DNA of 64,000 nt from Hymenobacter cellulosivorans. GTDB taxonomy: Bacteria; Bacteroidota; Bacteroidia; Cytophagales; Hymenobacteraceae. A program made the position numbers and the translations under genes. Numbering within the stretch: the stretch's first letter is position 1; each line of letters starts with the position of its first letter. Positions 15,768 to 24,979 of the stretch are shown here, piece after piece. The notes under the pieces are model-generated. The model had not been told where the DNA came from and did no database searches. It worked only from the letters and a program-made list of their open reading frames with translations. Location: NCBI RefSeq assembly GCF_022919135.1, contig NZ_CP095049.1, forward strand, positions 434,001 to 498,000. Direction: 5' to 3'.

Positions 15768-16679
15768 CGCCGGCGTTGGTCGGGCTGGTACAGAGCAGAC
15801 TGGGGCGCCGGTGGTGAGCAAGTCAAAAGTACCGCGCTGCTTAAAAGCCTGAATGGTGTAGCCGTGGTACTTCTTGAACTGGCGCGAAAGGTGGCTGGCG
15901 TCGCTGAAGCCCAGCTCGTAGGCTATTTCCTTCACGGAGTTGCCCGAGTACAGCAGGCGGGCCTCGGCCACTTTCAGCCGCGACTTGAGCACGTATTCCT
16001 GCAGCGACTCGCCCGCGTTGCGCCGAAAGTACTCTCCGAAGTAGGTGGCCGACACGCTGAACTCCTCGGCCAGGCGGGCTACGCGCAGCTGCTCGTTGTC
16101 GAAAAGATGGTGCTGCACGTGGTTGAGTACCTGCTGAAACCGGGGCGCGGCCGGACTGCCCTCGGCCCCCACAAACGCCGCCTCGATGTTGCGGGCCAGG
16201 ATGTTGAGAATGGTTACCAAGCAGCTTTGAATCATGCCTGGGGAAAACTTGTCGCGCCGGGCGTGCTCGTGACGCACCAGCTGAAGCAGGTGCAGCAGGT
16301 GCTCTTTATCGGGTCCGGAGCGGATAACGTCGCCGGGCACCCGGTTATAGTTGACCAAGATGTAGGACATTTTGCGAAACCAGTCCTCGAAGTCCAGCTC
16401 TCCGGGGCGGCTTTTGTCGAAGACCTGATTGGTGAAGCGCACGAACAAAAACCGCGTGGGCGTGAGCACCTCGAAGGAGTGGCAGTTGAGCGGGGGCAGC
16501 AGGAAAATGCTGTGCTGCTCGTAGGGCACGTGCTGGTAGTTGATGCACTGCCGCCCCTGCCCTTCTTCCACCAGCACCAGCTCGAAGAAGTTGTGCTGCT
16601 CGGGCCGCTTGCGCCACTCCGTGACTTCCTCCACCAGGATTTCGAAGGGCGCATGGGAAAACTCTGCCTGCACATGCAT
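15759..16679 (-). CDS. AraC-family transcriptional regulator
   Basis: Start set at MHVQAEFSHAPFE (16679), 306 residues. The N-terminal cupin-like sensor (about 1-140) includes HNFFELVLVEEGQGRQCINY and HSIFLLPPLNCHSFE. The C-terminal double helix-turn-helix (about 190-290) has LRVARLAEEFSVSATYFGEYFRR and the second helix pair VKEIAYELGFSDASHLSRQFKKYHG. It is divergent from the quinone-oxidoreductase-like gene at 16853, its most likely target by position. Confidence 0.9.
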   Translation of the reverse strand: MHVQAEFSHAPFEILVEEVTEWRKRPEQHNFFELVLVEEGQGRQCINYQHVPYEQHSIFLLPPLNCHSFEVLTPTRFLFVRFTNQVFDKSRPGELDFEDWFRKMSYILVNYNRVPGDVIRSGPDKEHLLHLLQLVRHEHARRDKFSPGMIQSCLVTILNILARNIEAAFVGAEGSPAAPRFQQVLNHVQHHLFDNEQLRVARLAEEFSVSATYFGEYFRRNAGESLQEYVLKSRLKVAEARLLYSGNSVKEIAYELGFSDASHLSRQFKKYHGYTIQAFKQRGTFDLLTTGAPVCSVPARPTPALG

Positions 16680-16852
16680 GATTCGGGGACGAAAAGGCCA
16701 GTACTGCGGCAATAGTAATGGCCTTTTGGCAATTTCCAGCCAAACCCAGCCCCAATTAGCGGCTTCGTTCCGTATTATCCCCGATTCATACCACAGCTTG
16801 CATGCAACCGCACCCCACCTTTGCCTCGTTCTTCAACTACACTTCCTTCAAT

Positions 16853-17791
16853 ATGAAAGCCTTTATCCTGACCGAGCCCACCGGCCCCCGCGGCCTGCGC
16901 CTGACCGAGCTGCCCACCCCCACTCCTGCCGCTACCGACGTGCTGCTGCGGGTGCAGGCCCTGAGCGTGAATCCCGTGGACGCCAAATCCACCGAGGGCA
17001 AGGCCATGTACGGCCGCTTTAAAGACGAGCAGCCGCTGATTCTGGGCTGGGACGTGGCCGGCACCGTGGAAGCCGTGGGCGCCGCGGTAACCAGCCTGCG
17101 GCCCGGCGACGAGGTGTTCGGCATGATAAACTTCCCCGGCCATGCCCGCGCCTACGCCGAGTACGTGGCCGCTCCGGCCGCCCACCTCGTGCGCAAGCCC
17201 GCTACTACCAGCACTACCGATGCCGCCGCCGCTACCCTGGCGGCCCTCACTGCCTGGCAGGCCCTGGTTTCGCAGGCCAACCTGCAAGCTGGGCAGCGGG
17301 TTCTGATTCATGCCGCGGCCGGTGGTGTGGGCCACTACGCGGTGCAGCTGGCCAAGCACCTGGGCGCCTACGTCATTGGTACGGCCTCGGCTGCCAAGCG
17401 CGACTTTGCCCTCAGCCTGGGCGCCGATGAGGTAATTGACTACCAAGCTCAGGCCTTCGAGCAAGCATTGGAGCCTGTGGATGTGGTGCTCGACTGCCTG
17501 TCGGGCGAAACCCAGCTTCGCTCCCTGGAAGTACTCAAGCCCGGCGGCACACTAGTCAGTATCCTGGGCCTCACGCCCGACACGCCCGCCCGGGCCGAGC
17601 AGCGCGGCGTAACGGCCAAAGCCATGCTCGTGGATTCCAACCAGCCCGGCATGCAAGAAGTGGCCGACTTGCTGGCCAGCGGTGCGCTTCGCTCCCACGT
17701 GTCGCTCACGGTGCCGTTTGCCGAGCTGCCCAAAGCCCTGGAACAGATTCTGACCGGCAGCACCCAGGGCAAAGTGGTGATTACACTGTAA
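16853..17791 (+). CDS. Zinc-type alcohol dehydrogenase-like / quinone oxidoreductase (MDR family)
   Basis: Start at ATG 16853 (MKAFILTEPTGPRG), 312 residues. MDR fold: N-terminal GroES-like domain (DVLLRVQALSVNPVDAK, DVAGTVEAVGAAVTSLRPGDEVFG) and a Rossmann domain with VLIHAAAGGVGHYAVQLAKH. The zinc ligands of true alcohol dehydrogenases are absent, so an NADPH-dependent quinone or enone reductase is expected. Divergently paired with the AraC regulator. A strong hairpin follows. Confidence 0.88.
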   Translation: MKAFILTEPTGPRGLRLTELPTPTPAATDVLLRVQALSVNPVDAKSTEGKAMYGRFKDEQPLILGWDVAGTVEAVGAAVTSLRPGDEVFGMINFPGHARAYAEYVAAPAAHLVRKPATTSTTDAAAATLAALTAWQALVSQANLQAGQRVLIHAAAGGVGHYAVQLAKHLGAYVIGTASAAKRDFALSLGADEVIDYQAQAFEQALEPVDVVLDCLSGETQLRSLEVLKPGGTLVSILGLTPDTPARAEQRGVTAKAMLVDSNQPGMQEVADLLASGALRSHVSLTVPFAELPKALEQILTGSTQGKVVITL

Positions 17792-17830
17792 GCTTGAACC
17801 GGCCTTTATAGCCACTTCGTAATCTAAAAC

Positions 17831-17859
17831 GCCCGGCTTCCTGTCACAGGAAGCCGGGC
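17831..17859. terminator. Bidirectional hairpin
   Basis: GCCCGGCTTCCTGT (17831-17844) pairs perfectly with 17846-17859 across one base, flanked by AAAAC and TTTTGG. It lies between convergent genes. Confidence 0.85.
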
Positions 17860-17883
17860 ATTTTGGTGTATTCTACCACTTGG

Positions 17884-18909
17884 TTACTCGGGTTGCCGGT
17901 CGCCGCCGGTGAAGTCGAGCATCCAGCCAGGGTATTCCGGGGCCAGCTTGCTTACCTCATCGAGCTGCTGCAATTCCTCGGGGCTGAACTGCACGTCCAC
18001 GGCCTTGAGGTTGTCGTCGAGCTGCTCGGGCTTGTTGGCCCCGATAATGACGCTGCTGACCACCGGCTGATGCAGCAGCCAGGCTAGGGCCAGCTGCGCT
18101 ACCGTGGCGCCCTTAGCCTCGGCCATCGGACGTAGCGCGTCCACGATGGTGAAGGCGCGGTCCTTATCCACGGGCGGGAAGTCGAAACGTCCCCGGCGGC
18201 CCGAGTCCTGGTTTTGCTCGTCTTCGCGGCTATACTTGCCACTGAGCAGGCCGCCGGCCAATGGGCTCCACACCAGCAAACCCAGCTTCTGATCCTGGAG
18301 CAAGGGCACCACTTCCCGCTCCAGGTCGCGGCCGGCAATGGTATAGTAGGCCTGCAACGACACGAACTTTTCCTTGTGCGTGTACTGCGAATAGGCCAGG
18401 GCCTTCATCAGCTGCCAGGCCGCCAGGTTGCTGGCCCCGATGTAGCGCACTTTGCCGCTACGCACCAGGTCGTCGAGGGCCCGCAGGGTTTCGTCCAGGG
18501 GCGTGAGAGGGTCGTAGGAGTGAATCTGGTAAAGGTCGATGTAGTCGGTACCGAGGCGGCGCAGGCTGGCTTCGGCCTGCTGCACGATGTGCTTGCGGGT
18601 CAGGCCCACGTCGTTGGGACCTTCGCCCATTTTGCCGCGCACCTTGGTGGCTACTACCAGGTCGTCGCGCTGCAAACCCAGGTTGCGGATGGCCTGCCCG
18701 GTCATTTCCTCCGATACGCCTTCCGAGTACACGTTGGCCGTGTCTAGAAAGTTGATTCCCGCTTCCACGGAGCGTTTTACCAGGGCGTCGACGGCGGGCT
18801 GGGGCAGTTCCCCAATGGCCTTGGCCCAGCCCTTGCCGCCGAAGGTCATGGTGCCCAGGCACAGCTCCGATACTTTCAGGCCGGTATTGCCCAAGAGGTT
18901 GTACTTCAT
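17884..18909 (-). CDS. Aldo/keto reductase
   Basis: 341 residues from ATG 18909 (MKYNLLGNTGLKVSELCLGTMTFG); upstream codons are a Thr run from GTG/GTT repeats and not a likely start. TIM-barrel AKR with the expected tetrad: Asp and Tyr in FLDTANVYSEG, Lys in ATKVRG, His in DLYQIHSYDP. The NADPH-binding end carries SSVIIGANKPEQLDDNL. Similar to the AKR at 40569 but a different subgroup. The substrate is not predictable. Confidence 0.92.
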   Translation of the reverse strand: MKYNLLGNTGLKVSELCLGTMTFGGKGWAKAIGELPQPAVDALVKRSVEAGINFLDTANVYSEGVSEEMTGQAIRNLGLQRDDLVVATKVRGKMGEGPNDVGLTRKHIVQQAEASLRRLGTDYIDLYQIHSYDPLTPLDETLRALDDLVRSGKVRYIGASNLAAWQLMKALAYSQYTHKEKFVSLQAYYTIAGRDLEREVVPLLQDQKLGLLVWSPLAGGLLSGKYSREDEQNQDSGRRGRFDFPPVDKDRAFTIVDALRPMAEAKGATVAQLALAWLLHQPVVSSVIIGANKPEQLDDNLKAVDVQFSPEELQQLDEVSKLAPEYPGWMLDFTGGDRQPE

Positions 18910-18950
18910 AGTCGTGATGGTTGTGGTAGTGGTTGTGGTAAAAGAGCACA

Positions 18951-18981
18951 GTAGCCTCCGCACCGTTGGCGCGGAGGCTAC
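18951..18981 (-). terminator. Hairpin after the SDR lipoprotein gene
   Basis: GTAGCCTCCGC pairs with GCGGAGGCTAC around a 9-nt loop, downstream of the minus-strand SDR gene. The T-tract is weak. Confidence 0.5.
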
Positions 18982-19026
18982 CACACAACCGGCCCCAAGC
19001 CGGATAGTTGACCCGACTGAGGGACT

Positions 19027-20100
19027 CTACTGTTTTTTCTGTTTGCGCTGCCGGTTTTCGGCCTTGATGCGTGGTTTCACCCCGTCGTCCACACCGCGGC
19101 CGGTAGGCACCGGCTGGTACAGGGAAGAGGTAGTAACCGGGGTCGGCGGGGCCGTTTTGATCTGGTAGCGGTGGGCAATATTGGCCGATACCCGCTCGGT
19201 GAAGTGGGGGAAAATGCCGTGGGAGAAAAACGCGCCCCGGGCTTTCCAGCCCACCGGCAACTCCTGCCGGGGCCGCACCGAGGAGCGCACCATGGCGTTG
19301 ACGACCTTGCTGGGCGGGTCCATGGCGGCCATGCGGGGCGTACCGCCGCTGTAGTTGGCTGCGTGGCCCCAGAAGGGCGTATCCACGGCCCAGGGCTCGA
19401 TGGTCACGACCTTGATATTCTTGTAGCCGTTGAGGCGCAGCTCGTTGTTGAGAGCCTGGTCGAGGTTGCGGATGGCCCCCTTGGTGGCGGCGTACACGGC
19501 GTGGTAGGCCAGCGGCACCTCACTTTCCACCGAGCCCAGGTTCATGAGCGTACCGCTGCCTTGGGTCTGGAAGATCTTGATGGCGGCCTGACTGCCGTAG
19601 ACAATGCCTTTGAGGTTGACATCAATCAGCTGGGAATAGTCGGTGAGCGGAATTTCCCAGAACCGGCCAATGCCGCCCACGCCCACGTCGTTGACCCACA
19701 CATCTACGCGGCCATACTGCTTCAAGGCCGCTGCGGCCAAGGCTTGCACCTGTTCGGGTTTGCTGATGTCGGTAGTCACGACCAGGGCCTGCCCACCACT
19801 CGCCCGAATCTTGGTGGCTACTTCCTCCAGCAGCTCGGTGCGACGGGCGGCCAGCACCACGTTGGCTTTCATCGTGCCCAGCTGCTCGGCCATGCCCCGG
19901 CCAAAGCCGCTCGAAGCACCGATGATGACGTAGGTTTTGCCCTGTACCTGCTTTTGTACCGCCGCGCCCGGCTTGGAGGTGGCGCAGCTGCTCAGCACCC
20001 AGGCTAGTAGCAAAAGCAAGCCCGTGGCCCAGGGCAGCAAGCGGCGCGGAGAGGGAGTTGGAGTAAGGTAAAATGCGGAAGCCGAAGTAGACAGATGCAT
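19027..20100 (-). CDS. SDR-family oxidoreductase with lipoprotein signal
   Basis: 357 residues. The N-terminus has a basic stretch, a hydrophobic run LLPWATGLLLLLAWVL and a lipobox LSSC near residue 39, so the enzyme appears to be exported and lipidated. The SDR domain follows with TYVIIGASSGFGRG (nucleotide binding), a VDVWVNDVGVGGI segment where the usual NNAG is altered to ND-G, the SVESEVPLAYHAVYAATKG active site (Ser, Tyr-x3-Lys), and a basic C-terminal tail. A dinucleotide-dependent enzyme outside the cytoplasm is unusual. It could instead be an inner-leaflet membrane-anchored protein. Confidence 0.85.
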   Translation of the reverse strand: MHLSTSASAFYLTPTPSPRRLLPWATGLLLLLAWVLSSCATSKPGAAVQKQVQGKTYVIIGASSGFGRGMAEQLGTMKANVVLAARRTELLEEVATKIRASGGQALVVTTDISKPEQVQALAAAALKQYGRVDVWVNDVGVGGIGRFWEIPLTDYSQLIDVNLKGIVYGSQAAIKIFQTQGSGTLMNLGSVESEVPLAYHAVYAATKGAIRNLDQALNNELRLNGYKNIKVVTIEPWAVDTPFWGHAANYSGGTPRMAAMDPPSKVVNAMVRSSVRPRQELPVGWKARGAFFSHGIFPHFTERVSANIAHRYQIKTAPPTPVTTSSLYQPVPTGRGVDDGVKPRIKAENRQRKQKKQ

Positions 20101-20251
20101 ACAAAATTGGGTCGAGAGGTATTCGATAAACTCCTCTTCCCATACGGCCCGGTTTGCGCCGGGATATAGCCCAGCTTGCTCAAAATGCAGTTTTAGCGTT
20201 CAGCTTACCCCGTTATTTTGGCCGTTTACACGCTGCCAGTCTTGTTCGGTG

Positions 20252-21319
20252 CTACTTATTTTTCGTGGTTTTTGGGCGGGGCTCAGGAGCCAAATCTCCG
20301 CTAAAGGCCTGGTGCTGTGAAATGGATTTGCGCACTGCGTGGGCCTGCTTTCCGGTGTGGGCGGCTTTGGTCAGAAACACGTCGGCCACGGTAGGCTGCC
20401 CGTCCTTGGCAAAATACTTACCCAGGTGCTCCAGCAGCATCTTGCTTTCCTCCAGTCCCCGCATCGACTGGTAGAGCAAACTTTCTACCGACTCCGACAC
20501 TTCCGAGAGCAGGGCGCTGATGGTGTAGGCGTGGCCGGTGTGGCAGCGGAACCGGATCAGCTTGCCTTCGATAAGCTGCGTAAGGGCGCCGTGGCAGTCG
20601 GGGCAGGTGAAAGCCGTGAGCTGGCCCTGGTCGATAATACCCATTTCGAAGGCATTCTCGTTGCGGGCAATCTTGACTTCGATGCCCAGCAGCTCGCTAT
20701 AGCTTTGGGGTACTGCGGGGCGGGCTTCCACGGTTTCGGCTGTGAGGCGCACGAGTAAGGCGCTCAGTTCGGACAAGGGCACGATGTGGTCGGCCTGCAC
20801 AAACTCCAGGGCATTGGTCGGCATGGCCGGCGACACGGCATCCTGGGGGTCTTGCACCACCGTAATGCCGCCCAGGCGCTGCACGCACCAGAGCCCGGAG
20901 GTACCATCGTCGAGGTAGCCGGTGAGTACCACCCCGATAACCCGGGGCCCGTAGGTGTAGGCTGCCGAGCGAAACAGCGCGTCGACTGAGGGTCGAAACC
21001 GGTTTTCCTTGGGCCCGCGCTTTACCAGCACCGTGTCGTTTTCGACCAGCAAATGATGGTCGGGCGGAGCGACGTAGATAACACCGGGCTTCAGGGGTTC
21101 ACCGTCGCGCGGGTGCTTGGCGGGCAGCGCCGACTCTTCGCTGAGCAGCTGAGGCAGCATGCTTTGCACGTAAGGCGCCATGTGCTGCACGATTAGAATG
21201 GGCGCGGGAAAATCGTGGGGCAGAGTGCGCACGAACTCCAGCAAAGCCAGAACGCCCCCGGATGAAGCCCCGATTACGACAATATCCCGTTTGACAGCAC
21301 CCTTTTTCTTTGCGGTCAT
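20252..21319 (-). CDS. Stand-alone CheB-type methylesterase
   Basis: 355 residues from MTAKKKGAVKRD (21319). The CheB catalytic domain occupies about 10-200: Ser in VVIGASSGGVLALLEF, His in ILIVQHMAPYVQSML, and Asp in VLTGYLDDGTSG. The N-terminal receiver domain of classical CheB is missing. The C-terminal part has a CPDCHGALTQL...RFRCHTGH motif that looks like a small metal site, then helices. By family knowledge it demethylates or deamidates chemoreceptor glutamates, but no chemoreceptor, CheR or CheA gene is nearby, so its partner is unknown. Confidence 0.87.
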   Translation of the reverse strand: MTAKKKGAVKRDIVVIGASSGGVLALLEFVRTLPHDFPAPILIVQHMAPYVQSMLPQLLSEESALPAKHPRDGEPLKPGVIYVAPPDHHLLVENDTVLVKRGPKENRFRPSVDALFRSAAYTYGPRVIGVVLTGYLDDGTSGLWCVQRLGGITVVQDPQDAVSPAMPTNALEFVQADHIVPLSELSALLVRLTAETVEARPAVPQSYSELLGIEVKIARNENAFEMGIIDQGQLTAFTCPDCHGALTQLIEGKLIRFRCHTGHAYTISALLSEVSESVESLLYQSMRGLEESKMLLEHLGKYFAKDGQPTVADVFLTKAAHTGKQAHAVRKSISQHQAFSGDLAPEPRPKTTKNK

Positions 21320-21487
21320 AGTACTTGAAAATAACCGTGAGTTTCTTCCCGCCCCCGGTGCCGGGCTGGTAGCCCCGGCGAATGGTAGGACGCGGCCTGT
21401 AACGTACGCAAAATCAGGCGGCACGTTAGTTTCGGCGGCACCGGCCCCGCGCTTGGCATTGGCACTCACGCTACTAGGAGCATCGTG

Positions 21488-21527
21488 TTGAGCTGTTCAA
21501 CAAACCGTCTTTGAGCTTTTCAACAAA
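21488..21527. promoter_or_regulatory. Two direct 17-bp repeats upstream of the SDR gene
   Basis: TTGAGCTGTTCAACAAA (21488-21504) and TTGAGCTTTTCAACAAA (21511-21527), period 23 bp, lie between the divergent cheB-like and SDR genes. They resemble an operator pair, and the AraC gene at 22597 is a candidate binder. A near -7 box, GACCTTTG, follows before ATG 21581. Confidence 0.55.
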
Positions 21528-21580
21528 GTAGCCCGCTTGGTTGCGCCCGACCTTTGTCAGGAACTTAACCTTCTAAGACC

Positions 21581-22485
21581 ATGAGCAACGTATGGTTTAT
21601 TACGGGCAGCGCCCGGGGACTGGGCCGCAGCCTTACCGAAGCAGTACTGGCCCGCGGAGGCCGGGTAGCCGCCACCGCCCGCCAGCCCGAACAACTCGCC
21701 GACCTGGTAACTCGATATGGTCCTCAGGTGCTGCCCCTGGCCCTGGACGTTACCAACTCTACCCAGATTACGGAAGCCGTAGCCGCTGCCGTAGCCCATT
21801 TCGGCCGCCTCGATGTGGTGGTCAATAACGCGGGATTTGGCATCACCGGCGCGGCCGAGGCCTACACCGACGAGCAGGTACGCAGTCAGCTCGAAACCAA
21901 CCTCTACGCTCCCATTGCCATTACCCGCGCTGTATTGCCGTATTTGCGGGAGCAGCGCAGCGGCCATATTCTACAGATCAGCTCGGTGGGCGGCCGGGTC
22001 GGCAATGCGGGGTTTCTATTTACCAGGCGGCTAAGTTTGGCGTGAGCGGCTTCACCGAAGCTTTGGCCAAGGAAGTGGCGCCCCTGGGCATCCGTGTCAC
22101 GGCGGTGGAGCCGGGCGGCTTCCGCACCGACTGGGCCGGCGCCTCCATGAGCTTTGCCCCCGCCCTTGCGGGCTACGACCTGGTACAACAGCGTGCCGAC
22201 TTCTTTGCCAGCGGCAACTTCGTACCCGTGGGCGACCCGGCTAAGGCTGCCCAGGTCATGCTGGACCTCGTAGACCACCCCAATCCGCCCGTACACCTGG
22301 TGCTGGGCAGCGAAGCCGCGGCCATGCTCCGCCAGGCCGATTCCAACCGGCAGGCCGAGTTCGAGCAGTGGCTGCCCGTCACCCTGTCCACCGACCACGA
22401 CGAAGCCGACGCGGCCAATTTTCTGCAGACCGCCATGGGCCAGTCCTTGCTTGCCGAGCGGCGTAAGCCCGCCGTTTCGGAGTAA
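21581..22485 (+). pseudogene. SDR-family oxidoreductase, single-base frameshift
   Basis: Translation from ATG 21581 gives a normal SDR N-terminus: VWFITGSARGLGRSL, VVVNNAGFGITGAA, HILQISSVGGRVGNAGF. It then runs out of frame at GGGTTTCTATT near 22013. Adding one T there restores SIYQAAKFGVSGFTEALAKEVAPLGIRVTAVEPGGF through to 22485 (301 residues in all), including the YxxxK active site. Family: classical SDR, NAD(P)-dependent. The single homopolymer lesion may be a sequencing error. An AraC regulator follows in the same direction. Confidence 0.85.
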
Positions 22486-22596
22486 GAATTGTTGTTGAGT
22501 GCAGCAGGATAAGCCCCGACCTAAAGCGCGCGGTTTGGTATATTCAGCTCTTCAGCGGCCTGCCTCCAATGAATCAGGCCGGTTTCCCTTCGCCCC

Positions 22597-23406
22597 ATGT
22601 CCAACCTTGCTGACCTTTCCCTGCGGCCCCGCATCCTGTACTCCTGCTACCACAACCGTAGCGCGGAAGGTGAGCAATTCGTGCCCGAGCATATTCTCAG
22701 CTTCCAAATTGCTGGCACGCTCACCACCTTCGACGGCAGCCGCAAGCAAGTGTTTCGGGAAGGCGACCTGCGCCTGAGCAAGCGTAACCACCTGGTCAAG
22801 TTCAGCAAGCAGCCGCCCGAGCACGGTGAGTTTAAGTCGTTGTCGGTAACGCTGGACCAGGAAACGCTGCGCCGCTTCAGCCTCGAACACAGCTACCACA
22901 CCCCGGGACCGGCCGAGCCAGCAGAAGCCATTGTGGCCCTGCCGCTCACGCCCCTCTACCAGAGCTACCTCGATTCGCTGCGGCCCTACGAGCAGCTGGC
23001 CGAGGCTGGTTCGGCCGGTTTTCTGGCGCTCAAGGTACACGAGGCCATCCTGTTGCTGCTCAATAGCAACCCCGAGCTGCAGCACGTACTGTTTGACTTT
23101 ACGGAGCCCGGCAAGCTGGACCTGGAGGCCTTCATGAACCGCAACTTTCATTTCAACGTGCGCCTGCCGCGCTTTGCTTACCTGACGGGCCGCAGCCTGG
23201 CCACGTTCAAGCGCGACTTTGAGAAAATTTTTCAGCTTTCCCCCAGCCGCTGGCTCTTGCGCCGCCGGTTGCAGGAAGCCTACTTCCTGATCAAAGAAAA
23301 GGGCCGGGCGCCATCAGAAGCCTATCTGGAGGTGGGCTTTGAAGACCTGTCCCACTTCTCGTTTGCCTTCAAGAAAATGTATGGCGTGGCCCCGTCCAAG
23401 CTCTAG
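22597..23406 (+). CDS. AraC-family transcriptional regulator
   Basis: 269 residues from ATG 22597. The N-terminal sensor half includes EHILSFQIAGTLTTFDGSRK. The C-terminal HTH pair is recognisable although the first helix is divergent (RLPRFAYLTGRSLATFKRDFEKIFQLSPSRW); the second reads PSEAYLEVGFEDLSHFSFAFKKMYG. It stands after an SDR gene whose promoter carries two direct repeats, an arrangement seen often in this phylum. Regulation of that SDR is inference. A long hairpin terminator follows. Confidence 0.88.
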   Translation: MSNLADLSLRPRILYSCYHNRSAEGEQFVPEHILSFQIAGTLTTFDGSRKQVFREGDLRLSKRNHLVKFSKQPPEHGEFKSLSVTLDQETLRRFSLEHSYHTPGPAEPAEAIVALPLTPLYQSYLDSLRPYEQLAEAGSAGFLALKVHEAILLLLNSNPELQHVLFDFTEPGKLDLEAFMNRNFHFNVRLPRFAYLTGRSLATFKRDFEKIFQLSPSRWLLRRRLQEAYFLIKEKGRAPSEAYLEVGFEDLSHFSFAFKKMYGVAPSKL

Positions 23407-23432
23407 GCCGACTTCGGCCAAGGGCCACAAAG

Positions 23433-23471
23433 CAAAAGCGGAAGCCGGGAGTATCCCGGCTTCCGCTTTTG
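23433..23471. terminator. Perfect hairpin between convergent genes
   Basis: Arms 23433-23450 and 23454-23471 (CAAAAGCGGAAGCCGGGA) are fully complementary around GTA. It serves the AraC gene and the convergent phytase-like gene. Confidence 0.9.
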
Positions 23472-23495
23472 GCTTTACCGACGAAGCGGCCCTGG

Positions 23496-24677
23496 CTACG
23501 GAATTACTTCGAAGGCCAGGAATTGGGTAATCTGACTCATGGCAAAGTTGTCGTCCGATACCATAATCAGCGAAAAATGGCCATTGGGTAACCGCGGGCC
23601 GAAGGTCATGCCCTCCAAGTTGTCGACGCGGGCAATGCCGGTAGTAGCCAGGTCCAGCACCAGGCGCTTGGTTACGGGCGTGTAGCTGGCGCCCTGCAAA
23701 CCGTTGAGGCTGCTCACGTCGGTAGCGGCGGCTAGGTCTACCTCGTGGATTTTCACCACGTAGTCGGGCGTGGCGCCCACGGCAAAGGAGCGTTCCATTA
23801 CCAGCAGCTTGGTTTCCGAGAGGGCCAGCACCTCTACGATGCCGTTGAGTTGAAACTCTGTGGCGGGCACTGGCGCCTTGTGCACCGCATCGAGCCGGTA
23901 AGCATACTGGCCCACCACCTGCCGGGTCGCCTTGTCGTACTTCACGATGCGCGTAGTGGCTGGTACGCCAAACGCGGCCCGCGGGCCATCTTCGTAAATC
24001 GGCTCTTCCTGGGCCGTAAACACAAACCGGCCGCCGGGCGAAACCGACAAGCCCTCATAGGAGCCGTTGGAGCGGGTACCATTCTCGGTGGCTTTTACCT
24101 GAAATAGGGCCGGGAGGCCAAACTGGGCCACGTGGGAACCGTCCAGGTTGGCCTCGCGCAGAAACGGGTCGTTGGTTACGGGTCCCGGCAGGGTCGGGCT
24201 CAGGTTGCGCACACCTTCACTGCTCCAGAGAATATGGCCCGTAGCAGCATCGTAACGGATTCCTTCCGGGTCGATGGTGCCGTAAATGGCCGTTGCATCG
24301 GCGCCAGCCCGGGGAAAGGTGGTACCGTCGGGCCGCTTCAGGGTAGTGACGCTGGTGAAGGTGACGCCCGAAAAACTCTTTTCATCGAAGGCCAGCGCGG
24401 CGGTGTAGAAGCGCACCGGCTGCAGGTTCGAAGGGTCGTCGCACATGAGGTAGTACGAGTTGTTGTCGGGCCGGTAATCAATGCCCGAGAAGCCGCCCAG
24501 CGTGGTGCCGCTATAGTCCTGCCGGAAGGGAACCTTGGCCTCGCCAATAAAGCGCAGCGACGCTACCGAGGTCGGGGCGGCGGTGTTTTCGGGCGTGTCC
24601 TCACCTTTGTCGCAGGCCTGCAGCACGGGTAGGGCAGCACCGGCCAGAAGCAGCGCTACGGAGAAAATCTTGTTCAT
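23496..24677 (-). CDS. Esterase-like phytase-family lipoprotein
   Basis: 393 residues from ATG 24677 (MNKIFSVALLLAGAALPVLQACDKG), with lipobox LQAC. The body is a beta-propeller-like domain of the phytase-like/esterase-like family (PF13449 type): FSGIDYRPDNNSYYLMCDD, TIDPEGIRYDAATGHILWSSEG, GSYEGLSVSPGGRFVFTAQE, RVDNLEGMTFGPRLPNG. Conserved acidic residues suit Ca2+ or phosphate-ester binding. It likely sits at the cell surface or periplasm. The substrate is unknown. Confidence 0.87.
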   Translation of the reverse strand: MNKIFSVALLLAGAALPVLQACDKGEDTPENTAAPTSVASLRFIGEAKVPFRQDYSGTTLGGFSGIDYRPDNNSYYLMCDDPSNLQPVRFYTAALAFDEKSFSGVTFTSVTTLKRPDGTTFPRAGADATAIYGTIDPEGIRYDAATGHILWSSEGVRNLSPTLPGPVTNDPFLREANLDGSHVAQFGLPALFQVKATENGTRSNGSYEGLSVSPGGRFVFTAQEEPIYEDGPRAAFGVPATTRIVKYDKATRQVVGQYAYRLDAVHKAPVPATEFQLNGIVEVLALSETKLLVMERSFAVGATPDYVVKIHEVDLAAATDVSSLNGLQGASYTPVTKRLVLDLATTGIARVDNLEGMTFGPRLPNGHFSLIMVSDDNFAMSQITQFLAFEVIP

Positions 24678-24979
24678 TGGGAAAGGAATTGGAGGAGAGA
24701 AAGGAGGAAAGAACAAAGAACGCTACTGCGGCCGGGCCCTGGGTTACGCCAGTGTTATGCTTGCTCCCGACTTATTTCAGCACTCCAACGGATAAATTAC
24801 CAGGATTTATTCTTCGGCAACCGCAACGGGCAAGCCCCACAGCCAAGCATTTGCAAATAAGCTCAACCGCCCGGCCTGTTCTCCTCGTATCTTGCACCCT
24901 CGTCTGGTGCGCTTCTGCTACCCCACCGGATTCTCTCCCTTGTCCGGAGCGCGCGGGTAGGCGCCCCGTTGTATTGCGC

